Below are positions 44,020-53,422 of a DNA stretch of 64,000 nt, in pieces (the first letter of the stretch is position 1; each line of letters opens with the position of its first letter). Source of the DNA: Massilia rubra (GTDB lineage: Bacteria; Pseudomonadota; Gammaproteobacteria; Burkholderiales; Burkholderiaceae_D); the NCBI RefSeq assembly GCF_011682065.1, contig NZ_VUYU01000001.1, positions 186,001 to 250,000 of the forward strand, written 5' to 3'. Both the position numbers and the translations under genes were made by a program. The notes under the pieces are model-generated. The model searched no databases. It was not told where the DNA came from and saw only the letters and a program-made list of their open reading frames with translations.

Positions 44020-45375
44020 ATGAGCAACATTCAAACCAGAAATGTCACCGACGTCGTTGCCCGCGACGTGGTGCCCGAGGTCGCCAGCGTCGACTCGAAA
44101 AAATATTCGCGCATGGGCTGGATCATCGTGCTGGTCGGCGTGCTCGGCTTCATTCTGTGGGCCTCGTTCGCCCCGCTCGACCGCGGCGTGCCGATGTCGG
44201 GCACCGTGGCCACCGAAACGAGCCGCAAGGCCGTCCAGCACTTGACTGGCGGCATTGTGGAAGACATCCTGGTCAAGGATGGCGACGTGGTCAAGGCTGG
44301 CCAGGTGCTGGTGCGCATCAATCCGACCGTGGCCCGTTCCGCGATCGAAATGACGCGCACCCAGTATTTCAGCGCGCTGGCGGCGGAAGCGCGCCTGCAA
44401 GCCGAGCGCAGCGGCAAGACCCAGCCTACCTTCCCCAAGGAACTGCTCGATAACAAGGACGACCCGCGCGCCAAGGAATCGATGGAAGCCCAGACCCAGC
44501 TGATGGCCTCGCGCCAGACCAGCCTGAAGAACGAACTGGCCGCGCTGGAAGAAAACGCCGCCGGTCTCAAGGCGCAGACCAAGGGCTTGCAGGAATCGAT
44601 GGCCTCGAAAAAGAGCCAGGGCGTCATCATCAAGGAGCAACTCGAGGGCATGCGCGAACTGGCCAAGGATGGCTACATTCCGCGCTCGCGCCTGCTGGAA
44701 ATGGAACGCACCTTCATGGCGGTGCAAGGCACCATTTCGGAAGATATCGGCAATATCAGCCGCGCCCAGAACCAGTTGATGGAACTGAGCCTGCGCCGCA
44801 TCGTGCGCACCCAGGAATACCAGAAGGAAGTCGGCACCCAGCTGGCCGACGTGCAAAAGGAAACCAGCGCCCTGGCCAGCCGCATGCTGGCCCAGGATTT
44901 CGACCTGGCCAACGCCGAAGTCAAGGCGCCGGTCAATGGCGTGGTGGTCGGCTTGCAGATCTTTACCAAGGGCGGCGTGATCGGCCCCGGCGCGCGCATG
45001 ATGGATATCGTGCCGACCTCGGATGCGATGGTGGTCGAAGGCCAGTTGCCGGTCAATCTGATCGACAAGGTGCAGGTCGGCTTGCCGGTCGAATTCATTT
45101 TCTCGGCCTTCAATACCAACAAGACGCCGCACATTCCCGGCATCGTGACCCAGGTCTCGGCCGATCGTACCGTCGACGAGCGTACCGGCATGCCATACTA
45201 CAAGATCAAAGCCCGCGTGACACCGGAAGGCGCCAAGCTGATCGCTTCGCACAAACTCGATATCCAGTCCGGCATGCCGGCGGAATTGTTCGTCAAGACC
45301 GGTGAACGCACCATGATGAATTACCTGTTCAAGCCGGTCTTCGACCGCGCCAAGACATCCCTGTCGGAGGATTAA
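44020..45375 (+). CDS. Type I secretion periplasmic adaptor (HlyD/PrtE/RsaE-like)
   Basis: 451 residues. One membrane helix at about 30-48 (GWIIVLVGVLGFILWASF), a split lipoyl domain (GIVEDILVKDGDVVKAGQVL), a long coiled-coil hairpin at about 100-285, then the beta-barrel with the HlyD-family run VNGVVVGLQIFTKGGVIGPG and MPAELFVKTGERT. It bridges the ABC protein and the outer-membrane channel. Starts 5 bp after the ABC gene. Confidence 0.93.
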   Translation: MSNIQTRNVTDVVARDVVPEVASVDSKKYSRMGWIIVLVGVLGFILWASFAPLDRGVPMSGTVATETSRKAVQHLTGGIVEDILVKDGDVVKAGQVLVRINPTVARSAIEMTRTQYFSALAAEARLQAERSGKTQPTFPKELLDNKDDPRAKESMEAQTQLMASRQTSLKNELAALEENAAGLKAQTKGLQESMASKKSQGVIIKEQLEGMRELAKDGYIPRSRLLEMERTFMAVQGTISEDIGNISRAQNQLMELSLRRIVRTQEYQKEVGTQLADVQKETSALASRMLAQDFDLANAEVKAPVNGVVVGLQIFTKGGVIGPGARMMDIVPTSDAMVVEGQLPVNLIDKVQVGLPVEFIFSAFNTNKTPHIPGIVTQVSADRTVDERTGMPYYKIKARVTPEGAKLIASHKLDIQSGMPAELFVKTGERTMMNYLFKPVFDRAKTSLSED

Positions 45376-45376
45376 G

Positions 45377-46723
45377 ATGACGTTTGGACTGACCATGTTT
45401 CGCATCACCGCCCAGGGCCGCATGAAGGCCGTCGCCGCCGCCGCACTCTTGCTGGCCAGCGCCGGCGCGTCGGCCATCAATCTGCAGCAGGCTTACGAGC
45501 AGGCGCTGCAGAACGACCCGACCTACCGTTCGGCGTTCTATGAGAACCAGAGCGGCAAGGAAAACGCGATCCTTGGCCGGGTCGGCCTGCTGCCGAACGT
45601 GCAGGCCAACTACAATGCGAGCAAGAACAAGGCCGATATCCAAAGCGCGCTCTCGCTGACGCATCCTGAATACATCAGCCGGGTGTCCACCATCCAGCTG
45701 CGCCAGACCCTGTTCAACGTGGACGCGTACGCGCGCTACAAGCAGGGTAAGGCCCAGGCCCTGCTGAGCGACCAGGTGTTTGGCGTGCGCAGCCAGGAAG
45801 TGCTGATCCGCGTCATCAGCGCCTATTTCGACGCCCTGTTCGCGGACGAACAAGTGGCGCTCAACACCGCCCAGCGCGACGCCTATGCCGAGCAAAGCAC
45901 GGTTAACGAACGCCTGCTCAAGCATGGCGAAGGCACCCGCACGGACGTGCTCGAAGTGCAGGCGCGCCTGGAACTGTCGGAAGCGAACCTGATCGAAGCG
46001 AAGGATAACCAGGCGACCTCGCGCAACACCCTGGCCGGCCTGATCGGCGGCGACCCGGGCAATCTGGTGGGCCTGAACGATAACTTCCGCGCGCTGCCGC
46101 TGGCGCCGAATAATGTGCAGGAGTGGAAAACCCTGGCGCTCAAGGAAAATCCCGAGCTCCAGGCCCAGACCACCGCGCTCGAAGTGGCCAAGCAGGAAAT
46201 CCTGAAAGCCCGCGCCGGCCATGCGCCGCGCCTGGACTTTGTGGCCAGCTACAGCAAGAACGCGTCCGAGACGATCAATACCTACAACCAGGATTCGACC
46301 GTGCGCGCGATCGGCATCCAGCTCAACGTGCCGCTGTACTCGGGCGGCTCGGTCAACGCCACCTCGCGCCAGGCCGTGGCCGGGCTGGAACGCGCGCGCG
46401 CCGACCTGCAAGGCAAGACCGACAAGACCTTGATCGAAGTGAGCAAGCAGTTTTCGGCGGTCCAGAGCAGCATTGCCAAGATCAACGCCCTGAACCGCGC
46501 GGTGGAATCGAGCAACCTGCTGATCAAGGCGACCGAACAGAGCATCAAGGGCGGCGTGCGCATCAACCTGGACTTGCTCAATGCCCAGCAACAGCTGTTT
46601 ACGGCCAAGCGCGACCTTGCACAAGCGCGATATAACTATATGATGTCGTCGCTGCGTTTGCGCGCAGCCGCCGGAACCCTGGACGCGAGCGACGTGAGCC
46701 GCACCGCATCCTACTTCCGCTGA
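45377..46723 (+). CDS. TolC-family outer-membrane channel of the type I exporter
   Basis: 448 residues from the ATG at 45377, one base after the adaptor stop; internal ATGs at 45398 and 45422 could be the true start and would shorten the signal peptide (MKAVAAAALLLASAGASA). Two TolC repeats: INLQQAYEQALQNDPTYRSA ... LRQTLFNVDAYARYKQGKAQ and the C-terminal equivalent. Residues YFDALFADEQVALNTAQRDAY are typical of the family. Completes the ABC-HlyD-TolC set. Confidence 0.92.
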   Translation: MTFGLTMFRITAQGRMKAVAAAALLLASAGASAINLQQAYEQALQNDPTYRSAFYENQSGKENAILGRVGLLPNVQANYNASKNKADIQSALSLTHPEYISRVSTIQLRQTLFNVDAYARYKQGKAQALLSDQVFGVRSQEVLIRVISAYFDALFADEQVALNTAQRDAYAEQSTVNERLLKHGEGTRTDVLEVQARLELSEANLIEAKDNQATSRNTLAGLIGGDPGNLVGLNDNFRALPLAPNNVQEWKTLALKENPELQAQTTALEVAKQEILKARAGHAPRLDFVASYSKNASETINTYNQDSTVRAIGIQLNVPLYSGGSVNATSRQAVAGLERARADLQGKTDKTLIEVSKQFSAVQSSIAKINALNRAVESSNLLIKATEQSIKGGVRINLDLLNAQQQLFTAKRDLAQARYNYMMSSLRLRAAAGTLDASDVSRTASYFR

Positions 46724-46778
46724 TCAACCCCCAGCCGGCGGCCACGTGGCGCCGGCCATTTTTATCATAAGAGGAAAC

Positions 46779-46985
46779 ATGAGCACCAACGAACTTGAAA
46801 TCACCACCGGCGGCCTGAGCTACAAAGTGTCGGACCTGTCCCCGGAAGCGCAACAGCAAGTGACCAACCTGCGTTACGTCGAGTCGGAAATCGCCCGCCT
46901 GAACGCCCAGCTGGCCGTGTATGAAACCGCGCGCGGCACCTACAAGAGCGTGCTGAAAGACCTGTTGCCAAAAACGGCGCAATAA
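46779..46985 (+). CDS. Small conserved protein, companion of type I secretion loci (DUF6447-like)
   Basis: 68 residues with an excellent ribosome site (AGAGGAAAC before ATG at 46779). Sequence: a short beta part (LEITTGGLSYKVSDLS) followed by a long helix (EAQQQVTNLRYVESEIARLNAQ) and KSVLKDLLPKTAQ. It resembles the small DUF6447-type proteins as I remember them. Position 55 bp after the TolC gene suggests co-transcription with the exporter. A role as chaperone or assembly factor for the coat protein is speculation. Confidence 0.65.
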   Translation: MSTNELEITTGGLSYKVSDLSPEAQQQVTNLRYVESEIARLNAQLAVYETARGTYKSVLKDLLPKTAQ

Positions 46986-47137
46986 GACCCACCGGACCCT
47001 CCGCTGCGCCGTGCTGGCGCCGCGGGCGGGTTGCTGCGATTCCTCCGGTGCATACAATGATGTAGAATGCGCAACGTTATTTGCGTAGTCACATCAATCG
47101 CCGGGCGATCCGGCATGCATGCCTAAAGGAACCGCAG

Positions 47138-48559
47138 TTGAAACTCATCCCTACCATTCTTTGCGGCGGTGCCGGCTCGCGCCTGTGGCCCGTTTCCCGC
47201 GAACTTCACCCGAAACCGTTCATCCGCCTGGCCGATGGCCAAAGCCTGCTGCAAAAAGCCTGGCTGCGCGGCGCCGCCCTGCCCGAGGTAGCGCAAGTGC
47301 TGACCGTGACCAACCGCGAACTGTTCTTCAAGACGGAAGACGATTACCGCGCCGTCGCCAAAGGCCACCAGGAACTGTCCAACAGCTACATCCTGGAACC
47401 GTTCGGCCGCAACACCGCGCCCGCGATCGCCGCCGCCGCCCTGCACGTGGCCGCCACGCACGGACTTGATGCGGTGCTGCTGGTGCTGGCCGCCGACCAT
47501 TTGATTGCCGACCAGGCCGCTTTTGGCGCCGCCGTGGCCCAGGCCATTCCGCTGGCCCGGTCCGGCCGCCTGGTGACCTTCGGCATCGAGCCGCATGCGC
47601 CCGAGACCGGCTTCGGCTACATCGAGGCGGAAGGCAACACGGTGCTGCGCTTCGTCGAAAAGCCGAGCCTGGAAAAAGCCCGCGAGTATCTGGCTAGCGG
47701 ACGCTACCTGTGGAATTCGGGCATGTTCTGCTTTACCGCCGGCAGCATGATCGCCGAGATGGAATTGCACTGCCCGCAGATCCTGGCCGCCACGCGCGCC
47801 TGCCTGGCCGAGTCGCGCAGCGCCAGCGGCAAGAATTTTACCCAGTGCGAACTGGACGCCGCCGCTTTCGAGCAAGTCGCCGACGATTCGATCGATTATG
47901 CGGTGATGGAAAAATCGGACAAGGTGTCGGTGGTGCCGTGCAATATCGGCTGGAGCGACATTGGTTCCTGGAATGCGCTGGGCGAATTGATCGCGCCGGA
48001 CGCCGACGGCAACCGCATCGATGGCGACGTGCGCTTGCACGATGTGAGCGATTGCTTCATCCAGAGCAATGAGCGCCTGGTGGGCGCGGTCGGCGTGAGT
48101 AACCTGATCATCGTCGACACGCCGGACGCCTTGCTGGTGGCCGACCGCAGCCGGGTGCAGGACGTCAAGCATTTGTACGTGAGCCTCAAGTCCGAAGGGC
48201 ACGACGTGCACAAGCTGCACCGCACCGTGCACCGTCCGTGGGGCACTTACACGGTGCTGGAAGACAGCACCCGCTTCAAGATCAAGCGCATCGAAGTCAA
48301 GCCGGGCGCCAGCCTGAGCCTGCAGATGCACCATCACCGCAGCGAGCACTGGATCGTGGTCAGCGGCATGGCCAAGGTGGTCAATGGGGATCGTGAATTG
48401 TTCGTCTCGACCAATGAGTCGACCTATATTCCGGCCGGCCACAAGCACCGCCTGGAAAACCCGGGCGTGCTCGACCTGGTGATGATTGAAGTGCAGAGCG
48501 GCGATTACCTGGGCGAGGACGATATCGTGCGCTTCCAGGATAACTACGGGCGCGTTTGA
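47138..48559 (+). CDS. manC: Mannose-1-phosphate guanylyltransferase / mannose-6-phosphate isomerase
   Basis: 473 residues from a TTG at 47138 preceded by AAAGGA at 7 nt; an ATG at 47081 would add 19 residues not found in the family. N-terminal nucleotidyltransferase: LCGGAGSRLWPVSRE and PKPF, FVEKPSLEKA; C-terminal cupin isomerase: HRPWGTYTVLEDSTRFKIKR, HHHRSEHWIVVSGMAKV and YIPAGHKHRLENPG. Makes GDP-mannose for capsule/O-antigen or other mannose-derived sugars, fitting the glycosyltransferase loci in the window. Confidence 0.93.
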   Translation: MKLIPTILCGGAGSRLWPVSRELHPKPFIRLADGQSLLQKAWLRGAALPEVAQVLTVTNRELFFKTEDDYRAVAKGHQELSNSYILEPFGRNTAPAIAAAALHVAATHGLDAVLLVLAADHLIADQAAFGAAVAQAIPLARSGRLVTFGIEPHAPETGFGYIEAEGNTVLRFVEKPSLEKAREYLASGRYLWNSGMFCFTAGSMIAEMELHCPQILAATRACLAESRSASGKNFTQCELDAAAFEQVADDSIDYAVMEKSDKVSVVPCNIGWSDIGSWNALGELIAPDADGNRIDGDVRLHDVSDCFIQSNERLVGAVGVSNLIIVDTPDALLVADRSRVQDVKHLYVSLKSEGHDVHKLHRTVHRPWGTYTVLEDSTRFKIKRIEVKPGASLSLQMHHHRSEHWIVVSGMAKVVNGDRELFVSTNESTYIPAGHKHRLENPGVLDLVMIEVQSGDYLGEDDIVRFQDNYGRV

Positions 48560-48634
48560 TCTGAGTGCTGCGCAATGCCGTGGTCATTCTGCGACATTGG
48601 CGTAAAGTCGGGTTACCTTCCGGCCGTAAACCCC

Positions 48635-48733
48635 AAAACCGTCTTTCCCGCGCAGGCGGGAATCCAATTTTGTTGAGCCGCCTGAGGCTGCGGAACAGAA
48701 TTGGATTCCCGCCTGCGCGGGAAAGACGGTTTT
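48635..48733. repeat. 99-bp palindromic repeat between convergent genes
   Basis: Arms AAAACCGTCTTTCCCGCGCA ... CCAATT(T)TGTT and their complement flank a loop of about 19 bases (GAGCCGCCTGAGGCTGCGG, itself partly self-pairing). Each arm is about 40 nt with a single mismatch. A- and T-runs at the ends make it a bidirectional terminator between manC and trhO. The core CCCGCGCAGGCGGGAATCC is of the kind dispersed through many beta- and gammaproteobacterial genomes. Confidence 0.85.
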
Positions 48734-48774
48734 GCATTTAACTGTACCGGAGAGAGCGCCTGGACGCCCTGGTT

Positions 48775-49692
48775 TTACGGCGCTGCCTGGTCTTTTTCCT
48801 GATCCCGCTCCGGATGACACTGCGGGCACGATTTCTCGTACACATACAGCGGCGACAACTGGTCGCGCGGCGTCACCACCGCGCGGCAGGCGAAGCACTG
48901 CACCGTCGTCACCGTCGCCTCTAACTGCGGATTGAGCGCGGTGCGGTAGTCGAACACGAAACAATCGCCCTTGTAATGGGCGCCGCCGACTTCCTCGAAA
49001 TACTTCAAAATCCCGCCGTCGAGCTGGTACACGCTCTCGTAGCCGATATTTTTCATGTGGATCGCCGCCTTTTCGCAGCGGATGCCGCCGGTGCAAAACG
49101 TCACCACGGTCTTGCCCTGCAACTGCTCGCGGTGCTGCGCCACCACCTCCGGAAACTCGCTGAACTTGTCGATCCGGTAGTCCAGGGTGTTTTCAAACGT
49201 GCCCACATCGACCTCGAAGGCATTCCTCGTTTCCATCATCACCACCTCGCGGCCTTCGTCGTCGACGCCGTTGTCGAGCCAGCGCTTGAGCGTGCTCGCC
49301 TCGACCGCCGGCGCGCGCCCCTTTTCGGGCTGGATCAGCGGCATGCGCATGGTGATGATTTCTTTCTTGATCTTCACCAGCATGCGCTTGTGCGACTGCT
49401 CTTCCGAATAGCTTTCCTTGACCTCGATATCGGCAAAGCGCGCATCGGCGCGTACCCACGCCAGGTACTCGTCGATGTGCGAGCGCGGGCCGGACAGGAA
49501 CATATTGATCCCTTCCGGCGTCAACAGAATCGTGCCCTTGAGCGCCAGGCGCTTGCAGATATCCTGGTACAGGGGACGCATTTCCTCAATGTTGTCGAAA
49601 GTGACAAATTTGTAGGCGGCGATATTGACGTGAGCGGCAGCTGCGGCGATGGCGGCATGCGCTTCAGCTTGTAAAGCAGTATTAGCTTGCAT
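48775..49692 (-). CDS. trhO: tRNA uridine(34) hydroxylase, rhodanese family
   Basis: 305 residues. N-terminal ferredoxin-like domain (about 25-115; [18 protein letters not shown]), rhodanese domain with active-site Cys in [15 protein letters not shown], and a Cys-rich tail (CFACRAVV ... SCPQCH). Matches TrhO/YceA in length and motifs. It hydroxylates uridine 34 of certain tRNAs as the first step to 5-methoxy/carboxymethoxy-uridine. Alone on the minus strand, divergent from dnaE. Confidence 0.93.
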   Translation of the reverse strand: MQANTALQAEAHAAIAAAAAHVNIAAYKFVTFDNIEEMRPLYQDICKRLALKGTILLTPEGINMFLSGPRSHIDEYLAWVRADARFADIEVKESYSEEQSHKRMLVKIKKEIITMRMPLIQPEKGRAPAVEASTLKRWLDNGVDDEGREVVMMETRNAFEVDVGTFENTLDYRIDKFSEFPEVVAQHREQLQGKTVVTFCTGGIRCEKAAIHMKNIGYESVYQLDGGILKYFEEVGGAHYKGDCFVFDYRTALNPQLEATVTTVQCFACRAVVTPRDQLSPLYVYEKSCPQCHPERDQEKDQAAP

Positions 49693-49851
49693 GGGAGCGA
49701 AGGATCGGTGAACGATCGGAAAACGGGGAAGCCGATATTATAGAACAATGTCCACGTTGGCATCAGGGGTATGTGGCGCCGCCACGCGCTTTTCTCGCGC
49801 AAGCCGCCAGCGCGGTAAAATAGCACTCTTTGTACAGCAGGCGAAACACAC

Positions 49852-52800
49852 ATGAGTACCGATGTCATCGAAGCCGGGAGCACCACGCTCGCCGCGCCAG
49901 CCAAGCCGGCCGCACCGGCCTTCGTCCACCTGCGCGTGCACTCCGAGTACTCGATCGTCGACGGCCTGGTGCGCATCGACGATATCGTCGCCGCCGCCGC
50001 CAAGGACAAGCAGCCGGCGTTGGCCATCACCGACCTGGCCAACCTGTTCGGCATGGTCAAGTTCTACAAATCGGCGCGCGGCAAGGGCATCAAGCCGGTC
50101 ATCGGCGTGGACGCCTGGATCAGCAACGACGACAACCGCGACAAGCCATCGCGCCTGCTGCTGCTGGCCAAGAACCGCATGGGCTACCTGCAGCTGTGCG
50201 AACTGCTCTCCAAAGCCTGGCTGACCAACCAGCACAAGGGCCGCGCCGAAATCCGCCCCGAGTGGCTCGAGGCGCTGGCCACCAGCGTCTCGACCCTCTC
50301 GCCCGACGAGAACCAGGCCAATGGCCTGATCGTGCTCTCCGGCGCCCACTTCGGCGACGTCGGCACCGCCATCGAAAACGGCAACCTGGCGCTGGCCGAA
50401 CGCTGCGCCCAGCGCTGGGCGGCGGTCTTCCCCGGCCACTTCTACATCGAAGTGCAGCGCGCCGGCCAGCCCAACCAGGAAGCCCAGGTGCGCCACGCGG
50501 TCGCGCTGGCCGCCAAACTGGGCCTGCCGGTGGTCGCCACCCACCCGATCCAGTTCCTCTCGCCCGAGGAATTCATCGCCCATGAAGCGCGCACCTGCAT
50601 CGCCGAAGGCGAAATGCTGGCCAACGCCAAGCGCGTCAAGCGCTTCAACGAAGAGATGCGCTTCAAGTCGCAGGCCGAGATGGCCGAGCTGTTCGCCGAC
50701 ATGCCGGCGGCCCTGGCCAACTCGGTCCAGATCGCCAAGCGCTGCAACGTCGTGCTCACCCTCGGCAAGCCGCAACTGCCGAACTTCCCCACGCCGCCCG
50801 GCATGACGATCGACCAGTTCCTGGTCTCCGAATCGCAGGCCGGGCTGGAACAGCGCCTGCTCCACCTGTACCCGGACCCGGTCAAGCGCGAAGCGGCGCG
50901 CCCGCGCTACGAAGCGCGCCTCAAGTTCGAGACCGATACGATCTGTAACATGAAGTTCCCCGGCTACTTCCTGATCGTGGCCGAGTTTATCAAGTGGGCC
51001 AAGGAAAACGGCGTGCCGGTCGGCCCGGGCCGCGGTTCGGGCGCCGGCTCGCTGGTGGCGTATTCGCTGCTCATCACCGATCTCGACCCGCTGCAGTACA
51101 ACCTGCTGTTCGAACGCTTCTTGAATCCCGAACGCGTCTCGATGCCCGACTTCGATATCGACTTTTGCCAGGAAGGGCGCGACCGCGTCATCCAGCACGT
51201 CAAGGACTTGTACGGCAAGGAAGCGGTCTCGCAGATCGCCACCTTCGGTACCATGGCGGCCAAGGGCGCGATCCGCGACGTCGGCCGCGTGCTCGATTTC
51301 GGCTACAACTTCTGCGACGGCATCTCCAAGCTGATTCCCTTCAAGCCGGGCAAGCCAGTGACGATCGCCGACGCCATCGAAGAAGAACCGATGCTCAAGG
51401 AGCGGCTGGAAAACGAGGACGAGGTCAAGCAGTTGCTGGCGCTGGCGCAGCAGGTCGAAGGCATCGCCCGTAATATCGGCATGCACGCCGGCGGCGTGCT
51501 GATCGCCCCCGGCAAACTGACCGACTTCTGCCCGCTGTACACCCAGGGCGGCGACTCGGGCGTGGTTTCGCAGTACGACAAGGACGACGTGGAGGCCGTG
51601 GGCCTGGTCAAGTTCGACTTTTTGGGCCTGACCACGCTCACCATTCTCGACCGCGCGGTACGCTACATCAAGCAGCTCGACCCGGCCAACGCCGACTTCG
51701 CGCTCGAAAAGCTGCCGCTCAACGACAAGGCGTCCTACGAGCTACTGACCAAGGCCAAGACGGTCGCGGTATTCCAGCTCGAGTCGCGCGGCATGCAGGG
51801 CATGCTCAAAGACGCGCGTCCCGACCGCTTCGAGGACATCATCGCGCTCGTGGCGCTGTATCGTCCCGGCCCGATGGACCTCATTCCCGACTTCTGCAAG
51901 CGCAAGCACGGCGAGCGTTTCGACTATCCCGACCCGCGCACCGAATCCATTTTGTCCGAAACCTACGGCATCATGGTGTATCAGGAGCAGGTCATGCAGA
52001 TGGCGCAGATCGTCGGCGGCTACTCGCTCGGCGGCGCCGACATGCTGCGCCGCGCGATGGGCAAGAAGAAGGCCGAAGAGATGGCCGAGCACCGCGAGAT
52101 CTTCCGCGCCGGCGCCGCCAAGGATGGCCTGACGGCCGAAAAGGCCGACGAGATCTTCGACTTGATGGAAAAGTTCGCCGGCTACGGCTTTAACAAGTCG
52201 CACGCCGCCGCCTACGCGCTGCTGTCGTACCACACCGCCTACCTGAAGGCGCACCACACCGCCGCCTTCATGGCCGCCAACCTGTCGCTGGCGATGGACG
52301 ACACCGACAAGATCAAGATCCTGGTCGTGGACTCGCTGGAGATCTGCGGCCTCACGCTCCTGCCGCCCGATATCAACCATTCCGACTACCGCTTCATGCC
52401 GGAAGGCCCGCCACCGTCGGTCACCGGCAAGCGCGTCACCAACATCCGTTACGGGCTGGGCGCGGTCAAGGGTTCGGGCCAGTCGGCGATCGAAGCGATC
52501 ATCGCCGCGCGCACCGCCGGCGGGCCGTTCACCGACCTGTTCGACTTCTGCAAGCGGGTCGACCGCAAGCAGATCAACCGCCGCACCATCGAATCCTTGA
52601 TCCGCAGCGGCGCGTTCGACTGCTTCAAGGTCGACCGCGCGATTCTGCTGGCCTCGGTGCCGTTCGCGGTCGAAGTGGCCGACCAGGCCTCGGCCTCGGT
52701 CAACCAGGTCAGCCTGTTCGGCGGCGACGACAGCGACCTGGTGGCCCCGCCGGAGTACGTGAAAGCGACGCCGTGGACCGACCGCCAGAAGCTGTCGGAA

Positions 52801-53403
52801 GAAAAAATCGCGCTCGGGTTTTACCTGTCGGGGCACATGTTCGATTCGTTTGCGACCGAGGCGCGGCGCTTTGCGCGCACCAAGCTGACCGACCTGGAAC
52901 CGTCGCGCGAGCCGCGCATGATGTGCGGCGTGATCACCGGCGTGCGCACCCAGATGACCCAGCGCGGCAAGATCCTGATCGTCTCGCTCGACGACAAGAG
53001 CGGCACGGTGGAAGTGACGGTGTACAGCGAAGTGGTCGAGTCGAACAAGAACATCTTCAAGGAAGACGAGTTTTTGGCGGTGGTGGGCAAGGTGTCGGAA
53101 GACCGCTTCAACGGCGGCTTGCGCATCACGGCCGAGAAGGTGTTCGACCTGACCTCGGCGCGCGTGCACTACGGGCGCCAGCTCGGGCTGTACCTGCCGG
53201 GCAAGGTAGCCTCGTCGAAAATCGCCGAAGTGCTGCAACCGTACCGCGCCATGACCGGCTTGCCGGTGGCGATGCGGGTCAAGCCGCAGGGCGTCGATTG
53301 CACCTTGCAGTTCGGCGACGACTGGAGGGTGGCGCCGTCGGATGCGTTGACCCTGGCGCTGGAGCAGGTGCTGGGCGCGCGCGAGGTCGCGGTCGAGTAC
53401 TGA
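49852..53403 (+). CDS. dnaE: DNA polymerase III alpha subunit
   Basis: 1183 residues. PHP domain at the start (FVHLRVHSEYSIVDG), polymerase core with GPGRGSGAGSLVAYSL and the catalytic aspartates in MPDFDIDFCQEGRD, thumb and fingers (GIMVYQEQVMQMAQIVGGYS; FNKSHAAAYALLSYHTAYLK), tandem HhH region, a clamp-binding motif QVSLFGG near residue 955, and an OB domain (GVITGVRTQMTQRGK). Complete and normal for a DnaE1-type replicative polymerase. Divergent promoter region shared with trhO is 159 bp. Confidence 0.97.
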   Translation: MSTDVIEAGSTTLAAPAKPAAPAFVHLRVHSEYSIVDGLVRIDDIVAAAAKDKQPALAITDLANLFGMVKFYKSARGKGIKPVIGVDAWISNDDNRDKPSRLLLLAKNRMGYLQLCELLSKAWLTNQHKGRAEIRPEWLEALATSVSTLSPDENQANGLIVLSGAHFGDVGTAIENGNLALAERCAQRWAAVFPGHFYIEVQRAGQPNQEAQVRHAVALAAKLGLPVVATHPIQFLSPEEFIAHEARTCIAEGEMLANAKRVKRFNEEMRFKSQAEMAELFADMPAALANSVQIAKRCNVVLTLGKPQLPNFPTPPGMTIDQFLVSESQAGLEQRLLHLYPDPVKREAARPRYEARLKFETDTICNMKFPGYFLIVAEFIKWAKENGVPVGPGRGSGAGSLVAYSLLITDLDPLQYNLLFERFLNPERVSMPDFDIDFCQEGRDRVIQHVKDLYGKEAVSQIATFGTMAAKGAIRDVGRVLDFGYNFCDGISKLIPFKPGKPVTIADAIEEEPMLKERLENEDEVKQLLALAQQVEGIARNIGMHAGGVLIAPGKLTDFCPLYTQGGDSGVVSQYDKDDVEAVGLVKFDFLGLTTLTILDRAVRYIKQLDPANADFALEKLPLNDKASYELLTKAKTVAVFQLESRGMQGMLKDARPDRFEDIIALVALYRPGPMDLIPDFCKRKHGERFDYPDPRTESILSETYGIMVYQEQVMQMAQIVGGYSLGGADMLRRAMGKKKAEEMAEHREIFRAGAAKDGLTAEKADEIFDLMEKFAGYGFNKSHAAAYALLSYHTAYLKAHHTAAFMAANLSLAMDDTDKIKILVVDSLEICGLTLLPPDINHSDYRFMPEGPPPSVTGKRVTNIRYGLGAVKGSGQSAIEAIIAARTAGGPFTDLFDFCKRVDRKQINRRTIESLIRSGAFDCFKVDRAILLASVPFAVEVADQASASVNQVSLFGGDDSDLVAPPEYVKATPWTDRQKLSEEKIALGFYLSGHMFDSFATEARRFARTKLTDLEPSREPRMMCGVITGVRTQMTQRGKILIVSLDDKSGTVEVTVYSEVVESNKNIFKEDEFLAVVGKVSEDRFNGGLRITAEKVFDLTSARVHYGRQLGLYLPGKVASSKIAEVLQPYRAMTGLPVAMRVKPQGVDCTLQFGDDWRVAPSDALTLALEQVLGAREVAVEY

Positions 53404-53422
53404 TCCGCGTGGAACGAGGGGC

